This document shows positions 22,342 through 32,671 of a DNA stretch of 64,000 nt, one piece after another. Numbering within the stretch: position 1 is the first letter of the stretch; each line of letters begins with the position of its first letter. The stretch lies in contig JAPOHD010000017.1 of NCBI GenBank assembly GCA_026671195.1, forward strand, positions 1 through 64,000, given 5' to 3'. Position numbers and translations under genes: made by a program. Below the pieces are notes generated by a model that had not been told where the DNA came from, did not search any database, and was given only the letters and a program-made list of their open reading frames with translations. The stretch is from Draconibacterium aestuarii (GTDB lineage Bacteria; Bacteroidota; Bacteroidia; Bacteroidales; Prolixibacteraceae).

Positions 22342-23157
22342 ATGCATAAGCCCTTTTTAATACTATTTCTTCTGCTTATTAGTTGTTCCAAATCTTTTGC
22401 GTCCGACAACTATCCTGCTGGAGCGCGTTCAATCGCCCTCTCTGATGCTTTTGTTTCAATTACCGACACATGGAGTACTTTTCATAACCAGGCGACGCTA
22501 GCCTCCCTTGAATCTTTTTCAGCCGGAGTATTTTACGAATCTCGGTTTCTCGTTGATGAACTATCATTGACGGCGGGATCACTGGGTTTTCCGATAAATG
22601 CCGGAACATTTGGGTTTAGTTTTTATCAATTTGGCGAAGGAACTTTTAAAGAACAAAAAGTGGCTTTATCATTTTCCAAACGATTATCGGAGAAAATAAA
22701 TGCAGGAATTCAGCTCGATTATTTTTCAAGCCGTTTCCCCGAAAACGAAAACGCAAAAGGGTTTGCCACTTTTGAATGTGGTGTAAGCTTTCAAATAACC
22801 GAATATTTCGCGCTTGGTGCACATGTTTTTAATCCGGTTAAAAACGGAATTGAAATGCCCCACGGAAAACACAAGATGCCGGCAATTTATCGAATTGGAG
22901 GCCATTATCAGTTTTCGGATATGGTTTTAATAAGTACCGAAGCACAAAAGACGACAGGTTACAAAGTCGTAATGAAAACAGGATTGGAATTTTCGCCACT
23001 TAAAAATCTGGCTTTTCGATTTGGTATTTCAGGACGCCCCGTTCAGTGCACAGCAGGAATTGGGTACAGTTTTGGAAAGATTACAACCGACATTGCATTC
23101 AGTTATCACAACAATTTAGGTTTTTCACCTTCAGTTTCACTTCAGTTTAATTTATAA
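22342..23157 (+). CDS. PorV/PorQ-like outer-membrane beta-barrel protein
   Basis: A 271-residue exported protein with an N-terminal signal (hydrophobic to about residue 20, then SKSFAS). NYPAGARSIALSDAFV followed by WSTFHNQATLA is the PorV/PorQ/UPF0164-like start, and the rest is a run of amphipathic beta strands. Family members sit in the outer membrane; PorV/PorQ shuttle or anchor T9SS cargo, but a precise role is not assignable. The start is fixed by the signal peptide. Its stop overlaps the next ATG by one base (TAATG), indicating translational coupling. Confidence 0.72.
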   Translation: MHKPFLILFLLLISCSKSFASDNYPAGARSIALSDAFVSITDTWSTFHNQATLASLESFSAGVFYESRFLVDELSLTAGSLGFPINAGTFGFSFYQFGEGTFKEQKVALSFSKRLSEKINAGIQLDYFSSRFPENENAKGFATFECGVSFQITEYFALGAHVFNPVKNGIEMPHGKHKMPAIYRIGGHYQFSDMVLISTEAQKTTGYKVVMKTGLEFSPLKNLAFRFGISGRPVQCTAGIGYSFGKITTDIAFSYHNNLGFSPSVSLQFNL

Positions 23158-25199
23158 TGAAAAAAGGTTGGGCACATATCACAATTGTATGTATCGGATT
23201 TCTTCCGCTGGCAAATATCGCCCAGGAAACAAACCCAGACCAAATGATTGAAGCCATTATTGAATCGCATCTCGACAAACTGGATGAAGGCACCGATGTG
23301 GCCCTGATTATTGAAGACCTGGAACGTTTGGCAGAACACCCGATAAATATTAATGCAACTTCGGCAACTGAACTTTCGCACTTATATATTTTAAATGATG
23401 TGCAAATTCAGAAACTGCTGGACTATGTTATAAATTACGGCCCGGCTTATACCATTTACGAACTGAATACCATTGATGGATTTACACCTGACATTTTGCA
23501 AAAAATGCAGCCTTTTATTCGTTTTGGAAAAATAGAACCGGAGACAAAATCGCTGAAAGAGGAATTAAAATACGGGCGGCATCAATGGCTGTTACGGGGA
23601 TTGGGGAACGCTCAAAAGGCCCAAGGATATAAACCCAAAGAGGACGGAACAATACCCTACGAAGGAAACCGGGCCAGGTATTACATGCGCTATAACTTTC
23701 AGGCAGGCGACAGATTTTCTGCTGGACTTACTGCGGAAAAAGATCCCGGGGAAGCATTTTTCAGGGGCTCCAACAAACACGGATTTGATTTTTATTCGGG
23801 GCATTTCAGTATGAAACTGAACAAAACATTCGAACACATCACTCTTGGCGATTATCTGGTTCGATCGGGCCAGGGTTTGGTATTGTGGCAAGGTTATACT
23901 TCAGGCAAATCGGAAGATGTACTTGGTATTTCAAAAATCGGCCATGGCGTGCGGAGCTACACTTCAGTGGATGAAAACTTGTATTTCAGAGGTGCAGCAA
24001 CAACCTTAAACCTTGGCCGCAGCAAACTCAGCCTGTTCTATTCTCAAAATAAAGTGGATGGCAACCTTGCTGTAAACGATTCCATCGGAAACTTTTTTAC
24101 CAGCCTGCAAACATCGGGATACCATCGAACTGAAAGTGAAATTGCAGACGAAAAAACAGTAAACACGGCCAACATTGGTGGAATTTTTACATGGCAGCTT
24201 AACCACTTGAAAATAGGAACAACATTTTTATACCAGCGTTTCGATAAACCATTTATCAGGAGTGAACAGTTGTACAACCGGTTCAGGTTTAGTGGTCAGG
24301 AAAATTACACAGGAGGTATCGACTATTTGTTCAGCAAGGGGAAATACCAGCTGTTTGGAGAGGCTGCACTATCAAAATCAAAAGGTAAAGCGGTGCTTCA
24401 GGGGGCAATTGCCCACCTCAACGACCAGCTTAGCTTTTCGCTATTATTACGACATTTCAACAAAGATTACCATGCATTGTGGGCCAACACATTTGCAGAA
24501 GGAAGTCAGGTGAACAATGAATCGGGTTTGTATTTGGGCACAAAATTTCTCCCTGTCAAACACATCAGTATTTCAGCTTATTCCGACATCTACCGCTCAA
24601 ACTGGATCAATTATTCAACCGCTGGCCCGTCAAAATCATGGGATATTTTTATGCAGGCCGATTTTCGTTTTTCCGAAAGGTATTTCTTCTATATTCGGTT
24701 TAAAAACGAAGAAAAAGAACAGAAATTTAAAGAAAACCGATTGTATGTAAACCTGCCCGAACGTACTCAAAAATCGAGATTCCATTTCCAATACAAACCA
24801 GTAGCAACAATTACATTAAAAACCCGACTTGAACATGTATACTACAAAGGTCAAAAACATGAAAACGGGTACCTTGTTTTTCAGGATGTACAGTATTCGC
24901 CACAAAATATGCCGCTGAATCTTACTGCACGAATTGCCTGGTTTTCTACCGAAAGTTATGATTCGAGAATCTACGCCTACGAAAACGACATTCTATATAC
25001 GTTTTCTATTCCGGCTTTTTACGGAAATGGATTCAGAACATATTTGAACTTGAAATACAAAATTACGGACAAAATAGAATGCTGGGCAAAACTGGCAAAC
25101 ACCCACTGGACCGACCGAGAAACAATAAGTTCGGGACTAAACGAACTGAACAGCGACAACAAAACAGAGTTAAAATTTCAACTCAGGTTGAAATTTTAA
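23157..25199 (+). CDS. Envelope protein with N-terminal helix-hairpin-helix domain and beta-barrel-like body
   Basis: A 680-residue exported protein. A signal peptide (about 1-22) is followed by a ComEA-like helix-hairpin-helix pair (PININATSATELSHLYILND and FTPDILQKMQPFI) at about 60-120. The long remainder has many alternating aromatic strands (SLLLRHFNKDY, FYIRFKNEEKEQ), consistent with an outer-membrane barrel. Such HhH-barrel proteins are frequent in Bacteroidota and are usually annotated only as helix-hairpin-helix domain proteins. It is coupled to the upstream PorV-like gene. Confidence 0.7.
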   Translation: MKKGWAHITIVCIGFLPLANIAQETNPDQMIEAIIESHLDKLDEGTDVALIIEDLERLAEHPININATSATELSHLYILNDVQIQKLLDYVINYGPAYTIYELNTIDGFTPDILQKMQPFIRFGKIEPETKSLKEELKYGRHQWLLRGLGNAQKAQGYKPKEDGTIPYEGNRARYYMRYNFQAGDRFSAGLTAEKDPGEAFFRGSNKHGFDFYSGHFSMKLNKTFEHITLGDYLVRSGQGLVLWQGYTSGKSEDVLGISKIGHGVRSYTSVDENLYFRGAATTLNLGRSKLSLFYSQNKVDGNLAVNDSIGNFFTSLQTSGYHRTESEIADEKTVNTANIGGIFTWQLNHLKIGTTFLYQRFDKPFIRSEQLYNRFRFSGQENYTGGIDYLFSKGKYQLFGEAALSKSKGKAVLQGAIAHLNDQLSFSLLLRHFNKDYHALWANTFAEGSQVNNESGLYLGTKFLPVKHISISAYSDIYRSNWINYSTAGPSKSWDIFMQADFRFSERYFFYIRFKNEEKEQKFKENRLYVNLPERTQKSRFHFQYKPVATITLKTRLEHVYYKGQKHENGYLVFQDVQYSPQNMPLNLTARIAWFSTESYDSRIYAYENDILYTFSIPAFYGNGFRTYLNLKYKITDKIECWAKLANTHWTDRETISSGLNELNSDNKTELKFQLRLKF

Positions 25200-25236
25200 T
25201 TTTGAATGTGTTACTTTGCCGCGTTAATTATTGATT

Positions 25237-26379
25237 ATGGCCAACTATAATTTCGACGATATACGTCCGTATTACGACAGCGAGGTTCAAAAGAAAATGC
25301 GCATTCTGGTTAAGGATAAAACCTTCGACAAGGTGTTAATGCATTTATTTAAATACCGACCAAAGGTTGAAATGGTAAAATTCCAGCTTCGCAGAATTAA
25401 AAGCATTAAACAGCTGCAAGGGGTATTTATTTACGACCTTTTACATTGGTTAATCGACAAAACATCGGATGGGCTCAAATGCACCGGGATTGAGAAACTG
25501 GATAAAAAGAAACCCTATCTTTTTATTTCGAACCACCGCGATATTATTTTAGATGCAGCCATCCTTAATTTTCTGATTTTTGAATACGGGATGAATACCA
25601 CCCAAATTGCCATAGGCGATAATTTATTGCTTTACGAATGGATTGAGCACATGGTAAAACTGAACCGCTCGTTCGTAATAAAAAGAAGCCTGCCGCCACG
25701 CGAACTGATAAAAGCATCGGAGAAGGTTTCACATTTTATCCGTAATTCGATTACCGAAGAAAAAATGTCGGTTTGGATAGCACAACGCGAAGGACGCACC
25801 AAAGACGGGAACGATCAAACTCAGTTAAGCGTTCTTAAAATGCTAAACATGAGCAACCCGAACGGAATTTCTGATGGATTTAACGAGTTAAATATTGTCC
25901 CGGTTTCAATTTCATACGAAATTGAACCTTGCGGTTTAGCCAAAATGAAAGAGCTGATTAAGAAAGAACACTATGGCGCAAAAAAAACGGACAAGGACGA
26001 TTTGAAAAGTATGTCGATGGGGATGTTTACCCCGAAAGGTAGAATGCGTTTTGTTTTTGGCGACCCCATTGAAACCCATTTTACAGTTACCGACAATGCC
26101 GAACAGCGGAATAAATACTTAAAAGATTTAGGAGAATTAATAGATGAACAGATATACCGCAACTTTAAACTCTGGCCCAACAATTATGTGGCCTACGACA
26201 TGCTAATGCAGGAACACCGGTTTAAAGACAAATACACCGCTGAAGAAGAACGGAAATTCAGAATGATGGTGGAACAGGCAAATGTGCATATTGATTACCC
26301 GATTACCGACATTACGGAACGCTTCCTTCGAATTTATGCCAACCCGGTTATTAACAAGTTAAAAGTTACCAATTTATAA
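25237..26379 (+). CDS. 1-acyl-glycerol-3-phosphate acyltransferase-like protein
   Basis: A 380-residue member of the PlsC/LPLAT family. Motif I is FISNHRDIILDAA, motif III is AQREGRTKDG, and a C-terminal extension of about 130 residues follows. It presumably transfers acyl groups to a lysophospholipid or related lipid at the inner membrane; the exact acceptor is unknown. ATG at 25237 (MANYNFDD) is preferred over the TTG six bases upstream. It is followed 2 bases later by a HAD phosphatase gene. Confidence 0.82.
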   Translation: MANYNFDDIRPYYDSEVQKKMRILVKDKTFDKVLMHLFKYRPKVEMVKFQLRRIKSIKQLQGVFIYDLLHWLIDKTSDGLKCTGIEKLDKKKPYLFISNHRDIILDAAILNFLIFEYGMNTTQIAIGDNLLLYEWIEHMVKLNRSFVIKRSLPPRELIKASEKVSHFIRNSITEEKMSVWIAQREGRTKDGNDQTQLSVLKMLNMSNPNGISDGFNELNIVPVSISYEIEPCGLAKMKELIKKEHYGAKKTDKDDLKSMSMGMFTPKGRMRFVFGDPIETHFTVTDNAEQRNKYLKDLGELIDEQIYRNFKLWPNNYVAYDMLMQEHRFKDKYTAEEERKFRMMVEQANVHIDYPITDITERFLRIYANPVINKLKVTNL

Positions 26380-26381
26380 GC

Positions 26382-27014
26382 ATGCAATCAATTATCTGGG
26401 ATTGGAACGGGACATTATTGAATGACCTTGATTTTTGTATTTCAACCATAAACAAGTTATTAAAAAAGCGAAAGCTTGAACTTGTTACACACGAGTCGTA
26501 CAAAGCAGTTTTTTCTTTTCCGGTAAAAGATTATTACGAGGCCATCGGCTTTGACTTTTCAAAGGAAGACTTTGCCATTCCTGCCCGCGAGTTTATCGAT
26601 CTTTACGATGCAGGTGTAAAAAACTGCCTGCTACATTCTTCTGCTACCGAAGTTCTTTCATATTTTAAGGAAAAAGGAATTCGACAGTTTGTACTTTCAG
26701 CCATGCAGCAAGAAATGTTAAATGAGACCTTAAAACAGCAGGGAATCTTCGATTATTTTGAAGGAGTAGCCGGGTTAAACGACCACTATGCCGTTTCGAA
26801 AATTGAACGAGGTGAACAATTGATTTCTCAATTCAATATTAACAAAGAGAAGGCTACAATTATTGGCGACACCATTCACGATTTTGAAGTAGCTCAGCAA
26901 CTGGGTACCGATTGTATTTTAATTGCCGACGGACACCAATCCGCAGAAAGGTTGCAAAGCACCGGGATTCACGTAATTTCGGATTTAAGAAGACTAAAAG
27001 AGCTTCCGCTTTAA
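26382..27014 (+). CDS. HAD-family hydrolase (phosphoglycolate-phosphatase-like)
   Basis: A 210-residue HAD hydrolase. The nucleophile motif is DWNGTLLND at the N-terminus, then a helical cap, the motif II Ser in FVLSAMQ and motif III/IV in IIGDTIHDFEVA. The substrate is unknown. It begins 2 bases after the acyltransferase stop, so the two are cotranscribed. Its last 4 bases overlap the end of convergent recJ. Confidence 0.88.
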   Translation: MQSIIWDWNGTLLNDLDFCISTINKLLKKRKLELVTHESYKAVFSFPVKDYYEAIGFDFSKEDFAIPAREFIDLYDAGVKNCLLHSSATEVLSYFKEKGIRQFVLSAMQQEMLNETLKQQGIFDYFEGVAGLNDHYAVSKIERGEQLISQFNINKEKATIIGDTIHDFEVAQQLGTDCILIADGHQSAERLQSTGIHVISDLRRLKELPL

Positions 27015-28738
27015 TTTAGAAAATCGCGCTTTTTAATATCGCGAATAAACAATTGCAGGTTTCGTTTTCCGCGGTACTCATTTTCGTTTATTGAATAACA
27101 CACATCAAACGGCGAGCCCGAAGTAATAACATCGTAAGCTTCCGACTGATTAAAAGCAATCCCGGGAAAGATTCCCGAATTTACATCCGGTTCAACCAAA
27201 TCTAACTTTAAATGCTCCTGATTTCGCCCCACTAAACGACTGGTTCCGGCATCAAAAACATCTTCGGTAACAAAAACCGGTGTCATATTGTGCGGGCCAA
27301 ACGGTGCAAATTGTTTTAAAATGCGGTAGAAACGTGGTGTTATTTCGCTAAGTGCAATTTTTGCATCTACTTCAATGCTTTGAATCTGTTGCTGGTCGGT
27401 TATCTGATTGGTAACAATCTCCTCAAAACGTCGTTGAAATTCAGGAATATTTTCAATCTTCATGGTTAATCCGGCTGCGTACATGTGCCCGCCATACGAT
27501 TCCAGCAAATCACTGCACTGGCCAATGGCTTCATACAAATCGAAATCGCGGATGGAACGGGCAGAACCGGTTGCCAAACCATTCGATTCAGTTAAAATAA
27601 TAGTAGGCCGGTAAAAATGTTCGGTTACCCTCGAAGCCACAATTCCGACCACACCTTTGTGCCAGTCGCGATTGTATAACACCGTACTGTTCATCGCTTT
27701 TAGCTCCGCACTGTTTTCAATGGTATCAAGTGCTTCCTGCGTAATGTCGCGATCAAGCGTTTTTCGAATTTCGTTAAACGAGTCGATTTCTTCCCCCAAA
27801 AGATCTGATTTATCTTCATCGTTGGAAACCAGAATCTGCACCGATTTTTTCCCGTGTTCAATTCGTCCCGATGCATTTAAGCGCGGGCCAATTTTAAACA
27901 CAATATCGCTGATGGTAATTTCAGTTCCGTTTATTCCGGCAAAATTAATAATGGTTTGCAGCCCAATTCCAGGATTCGAATTCAGTTTCTTTAAACCATA
28001 GTATGCCAGTACCCGGTTCTCGCCGGTAATCGGCACAATATCTGCGGCGATACTAACTGCCGCTAAATCAAGCAAATCGTATATTTCTTCCGGTTCAACT
28101 TCGTTTTTCTGACAATAAGCCTGTAACAGCTTAAATCCAACACCGCAGCCCGACAGCTCTTTATATGGATAATTACAATCGCTTTGTTTTGGGTCGAGCA
28201 CCGCAACAGCTGGCGGTACTTCATCATCCGGATTATGGTGGTCGCAAATAATAAAATCAATTCCTCGCTGTTTCGCGTTTTCAATTTTTGCAACAGCTTT
28301 AATTCCGCAATCCAGGGCAACAATCAGGGTACAACCACTCTCCTCGGCATAATCGATACTCTTGGGTGAAATACCGTAACCTTCGCTGTAACGATCCGGA
28401 ATATAGTATTCAATATCCTTAATGCGTTGTTTCAGAAAAGAATACATCATGGCAACAGAAGTGGTACCATCCACATCATAATCGCCGTAAACAATTACTT
28501 TTTCCTGATTTTTAACGGCCAAATTTAAACGTTCCACAGCCTTGGCCATATCTTTCATCAAAAACGGATCGTGTAAATCGCTTAAGCGCGGGCGAAAAAA
28601 TGCTTTGGCTTCGTTATAGGTTTTAATTCCCCGTTGCACCAATAGCCGGGCAATTACCATATTCACATTTAATGCAGCAGAAAGGTGCTTCACCTCATTT
28701 TGGTCGCCCTGTTTTTTTAAGTTCCAAATTCTATCCAT
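27011..28738 (-). CDS. recJ: Single-strand-specific 5'-3' exonuclease RecJ
   Basis: A 575-residue DHH-family nuclease. Motif I is GDYDVDGTTS at about 85-94, then ALDCGIKA, the DHH motif in ICDHHNPDDEVPPA, the DHHA1 motif GGHMYAAGLT and a C-terminal OB domain. Length is normal. RecJ degrades single-stranded DNA in RecF-pathway recombination and in mismatch and base-excision repair. It is monocistronic, with the start about 285 bases from divergent lysS. Confidence 0.95.
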   Translation of the reverse strand: MDRIWNLKKQGDQNEVKHLSAALNVNMVIARLLVQRGIKTYNEAKAFFRPRLSDLHDPFLMKDMAKAVERLNLAVKNQEKVIVYGDYDVDGTTSVAMMYSFLKQRIKDIEYYIPDRYSEGYGISPKSIDYAEESGCTLIVALDCGIKAVAKIENAKQRGIDFIICDHHNPDDEVPPAVAVLDPKQSDCNYPYKELSGCGVGFKLLQAYCQKNEVEPEEIYDLLDLAAVSIAADIVPITGENRVLAYYGLKKLNSNPGIGLQTIINFAGINGTEITISDIVFKIGPRLNASGRIEHGKKSVQILVSNDEDKSDLLGEEIDSFNEIRKTLDRDITQEALDTIENSAELKAMNSTVLYNRDWHKGVVGIVASRVTEHFYRPTIILTESNGLATGSARSIRDFDLYEAIGQCSDLLESYGGHMYAAGLTMKIENIPEFQRRFEEIVTNQITDQQQIQSIEVDAKIALSEITPRFYRILKQFAPFGPHNMTPVFVTEDVFDAGTSRLVGRNQEHLKLDLVEPDVNSGIFPGIAFNQSEAYDVITSGSPFDVCYSINENEYRGKRNLQLFIRDIKKRDFLN

Positions 28739-28874
28739 GCTGCGTTTTTGTGTTTTTAGCCGTTAAACAGCAAAGATACAAATTGAATGTTCATATGGAA
28801 ATAAAACGTGAATGTGCAACATTATTTTTTGTTTGTTTCATATTCCGAATGAATTCACAACCAAGTAGATTTAT

Positions 28875-28882
28875 TATCTTTG
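28875..28882 (+). promoter_or_regulatory. Possible -7 box of the lysS promoter
   Basis: TATCTTTG fits the Bacteroidota -7 consensus TAnnTTTG, about 140 bases before the lysS ATG. No clear -33 TTG was found at the usual distance, so the call is tentative. Confidence 0.35.
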
Positions 28883-29022
28883 CGCAGATTTTTTAAAAGG
28901 GCACAAAGTAAATATCGTCCCTTCGGCAAAATTGTCATATCGGCTAAAAGAAGAAATATCCAGCATCTGGGATCAATTTCTCTATATTACCGAATTGACA
29001 AAAACTAAAAAGAGAAAGAAAA

Positions 29023-30729
29023 ATGAGTCATCAGGAGTTAAGCGAACAAGAGATTATCAGGAGAAATTCGTTGCAAAAAATGCGCGAGTTGGGTATTGAT
29101 CCATACCCAGCAGCCCAATACCATGTAAATACCACATCGAAACAGATTAAGGAAAATTATAAGGAAGAAGAAAAGAATTTTCAGGATGTAGTAATAGCCG
29201 GACGTATAATGAGCCGCCGGATTATGGGGAAAGCTGCATTCGCCGAGATTCAGGATCATGAAGGACGGATTCAGATTTATGTGAACCGCGACGAGATTTG
29301 CCCGGGTGACGATAAAACCATGTATAACGAGGTTTTTAAAAAATTGCTCGACATTGGTGATATTATTGGTGTAAAAGGGAAAGCTTTTATTACTCAAATG
29401 GGCGAATTAACAGTTCATGTCGATGAATTTACGGTTTTAAACAAATCGTTGCGCCCTTTACCAATTGTAAAAGAAAAAGACGGAAAAACATACGATGCAT
29501 TTACCGATCCGGAGCAACGTTATCGCCAGCGATACATTGACTTAATTGTAAATCCGCAGGTAAAAGATACGTTTGTAAAACGTACTATTATTTACAACAC
29601 CATGCGCCAGATGTTTAACGAATATGGTTACCACGAAGTTGAAACTCCGATTCTTCAACCTATTCCGGGTGGTGCTGCAGCGCGTCCGTTTATTACCCAT
29701 CACAACGCATTAAACATGCCCTTGTACATGCGAATTGCCAACGAACTTTACTTGAAACGTTTAATTGTTGGTGGTTTCGAAGGCGTTTACGAATTCTCGA
29801 AAGACTTTCGTAACGAGGGTATGGACCGTACGCACAACCCTGAATTTACGGTAATGGAAATTTACGTTGCCTACAAAGATTACAAATGGATGATGAGCTT
29901 TACCGAAGAAATTTGTGAGCGTGTGGCTATGGCATTACACGGCACCACAAAAGTTCAGTTGGGCGATAACATTATCGATTATAAAGCACCATTCCCACGT
30001 GTAACTATGGCTGAAGCCATTCTGGAACACACGGGTTACGATATTACCGGAAAATCGGAAGCTGAGCTGCGCGAAATGGCCGATAAGCTGGGCATTGAAA
30101 CCGACGAAACAATGGGTAAAGGAAAACTGATCGACGAGATTTTTGGTGAAAAATGCGAAGGCAATTACATTCAGCCTACGTTTATTACCGATTACCCGGT
30201 TGAAATGTCGCCACTTACCAAAAAACACCGCGACAACCCGGAACTTACCGAACGTTTTGAGTTAATGGTAAACGGTAAAGAATTGGCAAATGCTTACTCG
30301 GAGCTGAACGACCCCATTGATCAACGCGAGCGTTTTGAAGACCAGCTGAAACTCTCAGAAAAAGGAGACGACGAAGCCATGTTTATTGACCAGGACTTTT
30401 TGCGTGCTCTGGAATACGGTATGCCACCTACATCGGGAATGGGAATTGGCATGGACCGTTTAACCATGTTTATGACCAACAGCCCGAGTATCCAGGATGT
30501 TCTTTTCTTTCCGCAAATGAAACCAGAGAAAAAAGCAGTGGAAATGACCGAAGATGAAAAAGCAGTTTTTGAACTGTTAAAAGCCAACTCACCTGCTGAG
30601 TTGTCGGAGTTAAAAGACAAAGCCGGATTAAGCAACAAAAAATGGGACAAAGCCATTAAAGGCCTTACCGGTAAAAAAGTAGCGAAGGTTGAAAACGCCG
30701 ATGCCGGTTTGATGGTGACGGCGTTGTAG
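29023..30729 (+). CDS. lysS: Lysyl-tRNA synthetase, class II
   Basis: A 568-residue class II synthetase. The N-terminal OB-fold anticodon domain covers about 55-160, motif 2 is [14 protein letters not shown] and motif 3 is [11 protein letters not shown]-terminal extension of about 60 residues after the catalytic domain (from [10 protein letters not shown]) resembles a small winged-helix or coiled tail, as in other Bacteroidota LysS proteins. It charges tRNA-Lys in the cytoplasm. It is monocistronic with a downstream terminator. Confidence 0.96.
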   Translation: MSHQELSEQEIIRRNSLQKMRELGIDPYPAAQYHVNTTSKQIKENYKEEEKNFQDVVIAGRIMSRRIMGKAAFAEIQDHEGRIQIYVNRDEICPGDDKTMYNEVFKKLLDIGDIIGVKGKAFITQMGELTVHVDEFTVLNKSLRPLPIVKEKDGKTYDAFTDPEQRYRQRYIDLIVNPQVKDTFVKRTIIYNTMRQMFNEYGYHEVETPILQPIPGGAAARPFITHHNALNMPLYMRIANELYLKRLIVGGFEGVYEFSKDFRNEGMDRTHNPEFTVMEIYVAYKDYKWMMSFTEEICERVAMALHGTTKVQLGDNIIDYKAPFPRVTMAEAILEHTGYDITGKSEAELREMADKLGIETDETMGKGKLIDEIFGEKCEGNYIQPTFITDYPVEMSPLTKKHRDNPELTERFELMVNGKELANAYSELNDPIDQRERFEDQLKLSEKGDDEAMFIDQDFLRALEYGMPPTSGMGIGMDRLTMFMTNSPSIQDVLFFPQMKPEKKAVEMTEDEKAVFELLKANSPAELSELKDKAGLSNKKWDKAIKGLTGKKVAKVENADAGLMVTAL

Positions 30730-30756
30730 ATTTTAGTACTATGAAATAGAAAAAGG

Positions 30757-30786
30757 AGCCTCTTCGTTAAGCGAAGGGGCTTTTTC
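30757..30786 (+). terminator. Terminator of lysS
   Basis: AGCCTCTTCG/CGAAGGGGCT forms a 10-bp stem (one G-T pair) with a TTAA loop and a TTTTT tail, 27 bases after the lysS stop. Confidence 0.85.
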
Positions 30787-30788
30787 TG

Positions 30789-31205
30789 TTAGAATCTAGC
30801 TGCCTGATTTTCTGGATTGTGGTTGAGTTTTGAAATACTCCTTAATAGTACCTTATTCTCGATCCGCGTAACAAAGAAACACGTCTCCAGAATTAAGGAA
30901 TAATGCTTCGAAGACATCTCCAAGGCCTTTAGCACAATGGAATCATAGATATTCTTTTTGACTTTGGAACAATTCCATAGAGAATAACTATGATTCGAAA
31001 AAGAATAGTAGAAAAACACAATGTCAGTAAAACGCTTCCAACGCGAATTGTCTTTCGGCAACTCCTTTACCTGTGTCAAAATAAAAACTTCCTGCATCTG
31101 AAGCCCCGACTGGCGCCTCCTGTTGTCGTACCAGGCCTGACGACTAAACCCAAACAGCCCACATAGTACCGCTTTCGATACCAACGGATACATGTGTGCC
31201 AGCAC
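30789..31205 (-). pseudogene. IS3-family transposase orfB, truncated
   Basis: The first ~52 residues (MYPLVSKAVLCGLFGFSRQAWYDNRRR...QVKELPKD) match the start of IS3-type OrfB proteins. The following ~85 residues are unrelated Ser/Lys-rich sequence with no DDE catalytic motifs. The gene starts 2 bases after orfA. It was probably disrupted by deletion or rearrangement; activity is not expected. Confidence 0.6.
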
Positions 31206-31207
31206 GT

Positions 31208-31633
31208 CTACTGTTTGGGGCCAGACTTTTTTCTGATCTCAAGTTTGTAGTCGTTCTCGGCAATGTCGATCATGGTGTTCAGTGCAACGTTTTTCAGTTG
31301 TGCCAGTTCCAGCTGTTTCTCCAGCTCTTTGATGCGTTTTTCCAACGCTTTGTTATCTGCTCTTTCTTTTGAACTCATAGACTGCAAAGATAGGTGGATT
31401 TCGTCGGAATATTTGACTTGCCAGTTTTTATAAGTTTTGTAAAAATGAGCAGGCAACTTAAATTTTTCGCGGGCTTCTGAAATGTTCATCCTGCCTGAAT
31501 CAAGTTCTGCAACCAGCCATCGACGAAAACTGTTTTCATAATTGCTGTAATCTTCTTTTTCTTGCTTAAAACCTTCCATAGTGTCTGAAAGGTTACTCCT
31601 GAATTTTTCCATTTTGCTTAACTTTTTAGTCAA
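31208..31633 (-). CDS. IS3-family transposase orfA-like protein
   Basis: 141 residues with an HTH region (SGRMNISEAREKFKLPAHFYKTYKNW) and a C-terminal heptad-rich coiled coil (ALEKRIKELEKQLELAQLKN) that in IS3/IS911 OrfA mediates dimerisation. The frame is open, but the partner orfB is broken, so it is probably a non-functional leftover. Confidence 0.65.
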   Translation of the reverse strand: MTKKLSKMEKFRSNLSDTMEGFKQEKEDYSNYENSFRRWLVAELDSGRMNISEAREKFKLPAHFYKTYKNWQVKYSDEIHLSLQSMSSKERADNKALEKRIKELEKQLELAQLKNVALNTMIDIAENDYKLEIRKKSGPKQ

Positions 31634-31801
31634 GCCATTTTAGTATAAGACAATCAAAATAGTGTTTTGCCGAAAATTTCCGACAGGTAAAAAATAGTGT
31701 CCAATTCCGTTCATGATCATGCGTTATCCGCATAGATTTTACATACAAAAAAAGGGCAACAAGATAGTCGCCCTAAAATTCTTTTTCAAAATTATTATTC
31801 C

Positions 31802-32671
31802 TTACTCTTCAGCAGCCCAACCGTCTTCAATGTCTTCATCAGTCATATCTGTTCCCCAGGGATAGAAGCGCAACTGGAGAAGTTTCAAACCATCATTATC
31901 ATATTTCCAGTATTCTTCTTCAAGTAGTTCATCGAATATTGGAATACGCACATGGAACGTAAGCGTTTCATCAAACACATCGATCACTCCATCAGCATTA
32001 GAATCGTAGGTTACTAATATTTCATATACTACCGATAGTAATTCTGCTGTGACATTCTGGAATATTTGCTTCCCTTTTAAGCGTTCAAATGTGATCGGAT
32101 TTGGAATAAATTCCCCCCATGAAATAAGCAGGGCTTCTCCATATTCATCGATTAGATTTTCCCATAGTCTTACTGTCTTTTTGTCTTCAGTCTCAGCAAT
32201 CCAATAGGCAAGCTCAGAAAGTTCTGCCATGGTAGTAATTGTAGCCCCTGTCATTGGTTTTCCAAGCGGACGAGCATAAACCGAATAATCGGTTTCTGTA
32301 TCAAAACCATAAGGAAGTTCTGTCACATACGGTTCAAATCCGGGATCTGGAAGTTGAAACAAAGCTCCATCTTCATCGGTACCATTTTTATCCAGTACAG
32401 CAAAACTTTCTCCTTCAGGAGCCTCTTGCAAATTGATAATGGTTTTGCCAAACAGATCAACAAAAATTACATTCCCTGCAGCTAGATCATCCTTCATGGT
32501 TTTGTCTGCAACGCCAATAATGTTCAGGTTAAAGTGTTCGCCTACGAGTTTGATGCCGTCATCGGCCGTCGATTTTAGAACTACATCGCTTTCCAAATCA
32601 GCAATAGGATCAGTTTTTTCGCATGCTGCAAATAATGCAAGCAGTAAGGTTAGTAAAAAAAGTTTTTTCAT
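31802..32671 (-). CDS. Lipoprotein of unknown function
   Basis: A 289-residue protein with a lipoprotein signal (MKKLFLLTLLLALFAACEK, lipobox FAAC). The mature part is acidic, with an Asp-rich segment (DSNADGVIDVFDETL) resembling a calcium-binding loop. No catalytic motif was recognised. It is flanked by the IS3 relic and a ~1-kb gap before tRNA-Thr. The N-terminal style (lipobox, then ESDVVLKS) recurs in the metallophosphoesterase at 47819-49147. Confidence 0.75.
   Translation of the reverse strand: MKKLFLLTLLLALFAACEKTDPIADLESDVVLKSTADDGIKLVGEHFNLNIIGVADKTMKDDLAAGNVIFVDLFGKTIINLQEAPEGESFAVLDKNGTDEDGALFQLPDPGFEPYVTELPYGFDTETDYSVYARPLGKPMTGATITTMAELSELAYWIAETEDKKTVRLWENLIDEYGEALLISWGEFIPNPITFERLKGKQIFQNVTAELLSVVYEILVTYDSNADGVIDVFDETLTFHVRIPIFDELLEEEYWKYDNDGLKLLQLRFYPWGTDMTDEDIEDGWAAEE

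Larger units (their letters stand above)
30789..31633 (-). mobile_element. IS3-type insertion sequence relic
   Basis: Contains an IS3-like orfA followed by the first ~50 codons of an orfB that then loses homology. No catalytic DDE region remains, so the element is dead. Terminal inverted repeats could not be identified. It lies between lysS and a lipoprotein gene, close to the tRNA-Thr integration hotspot. Confidence 0.65.
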
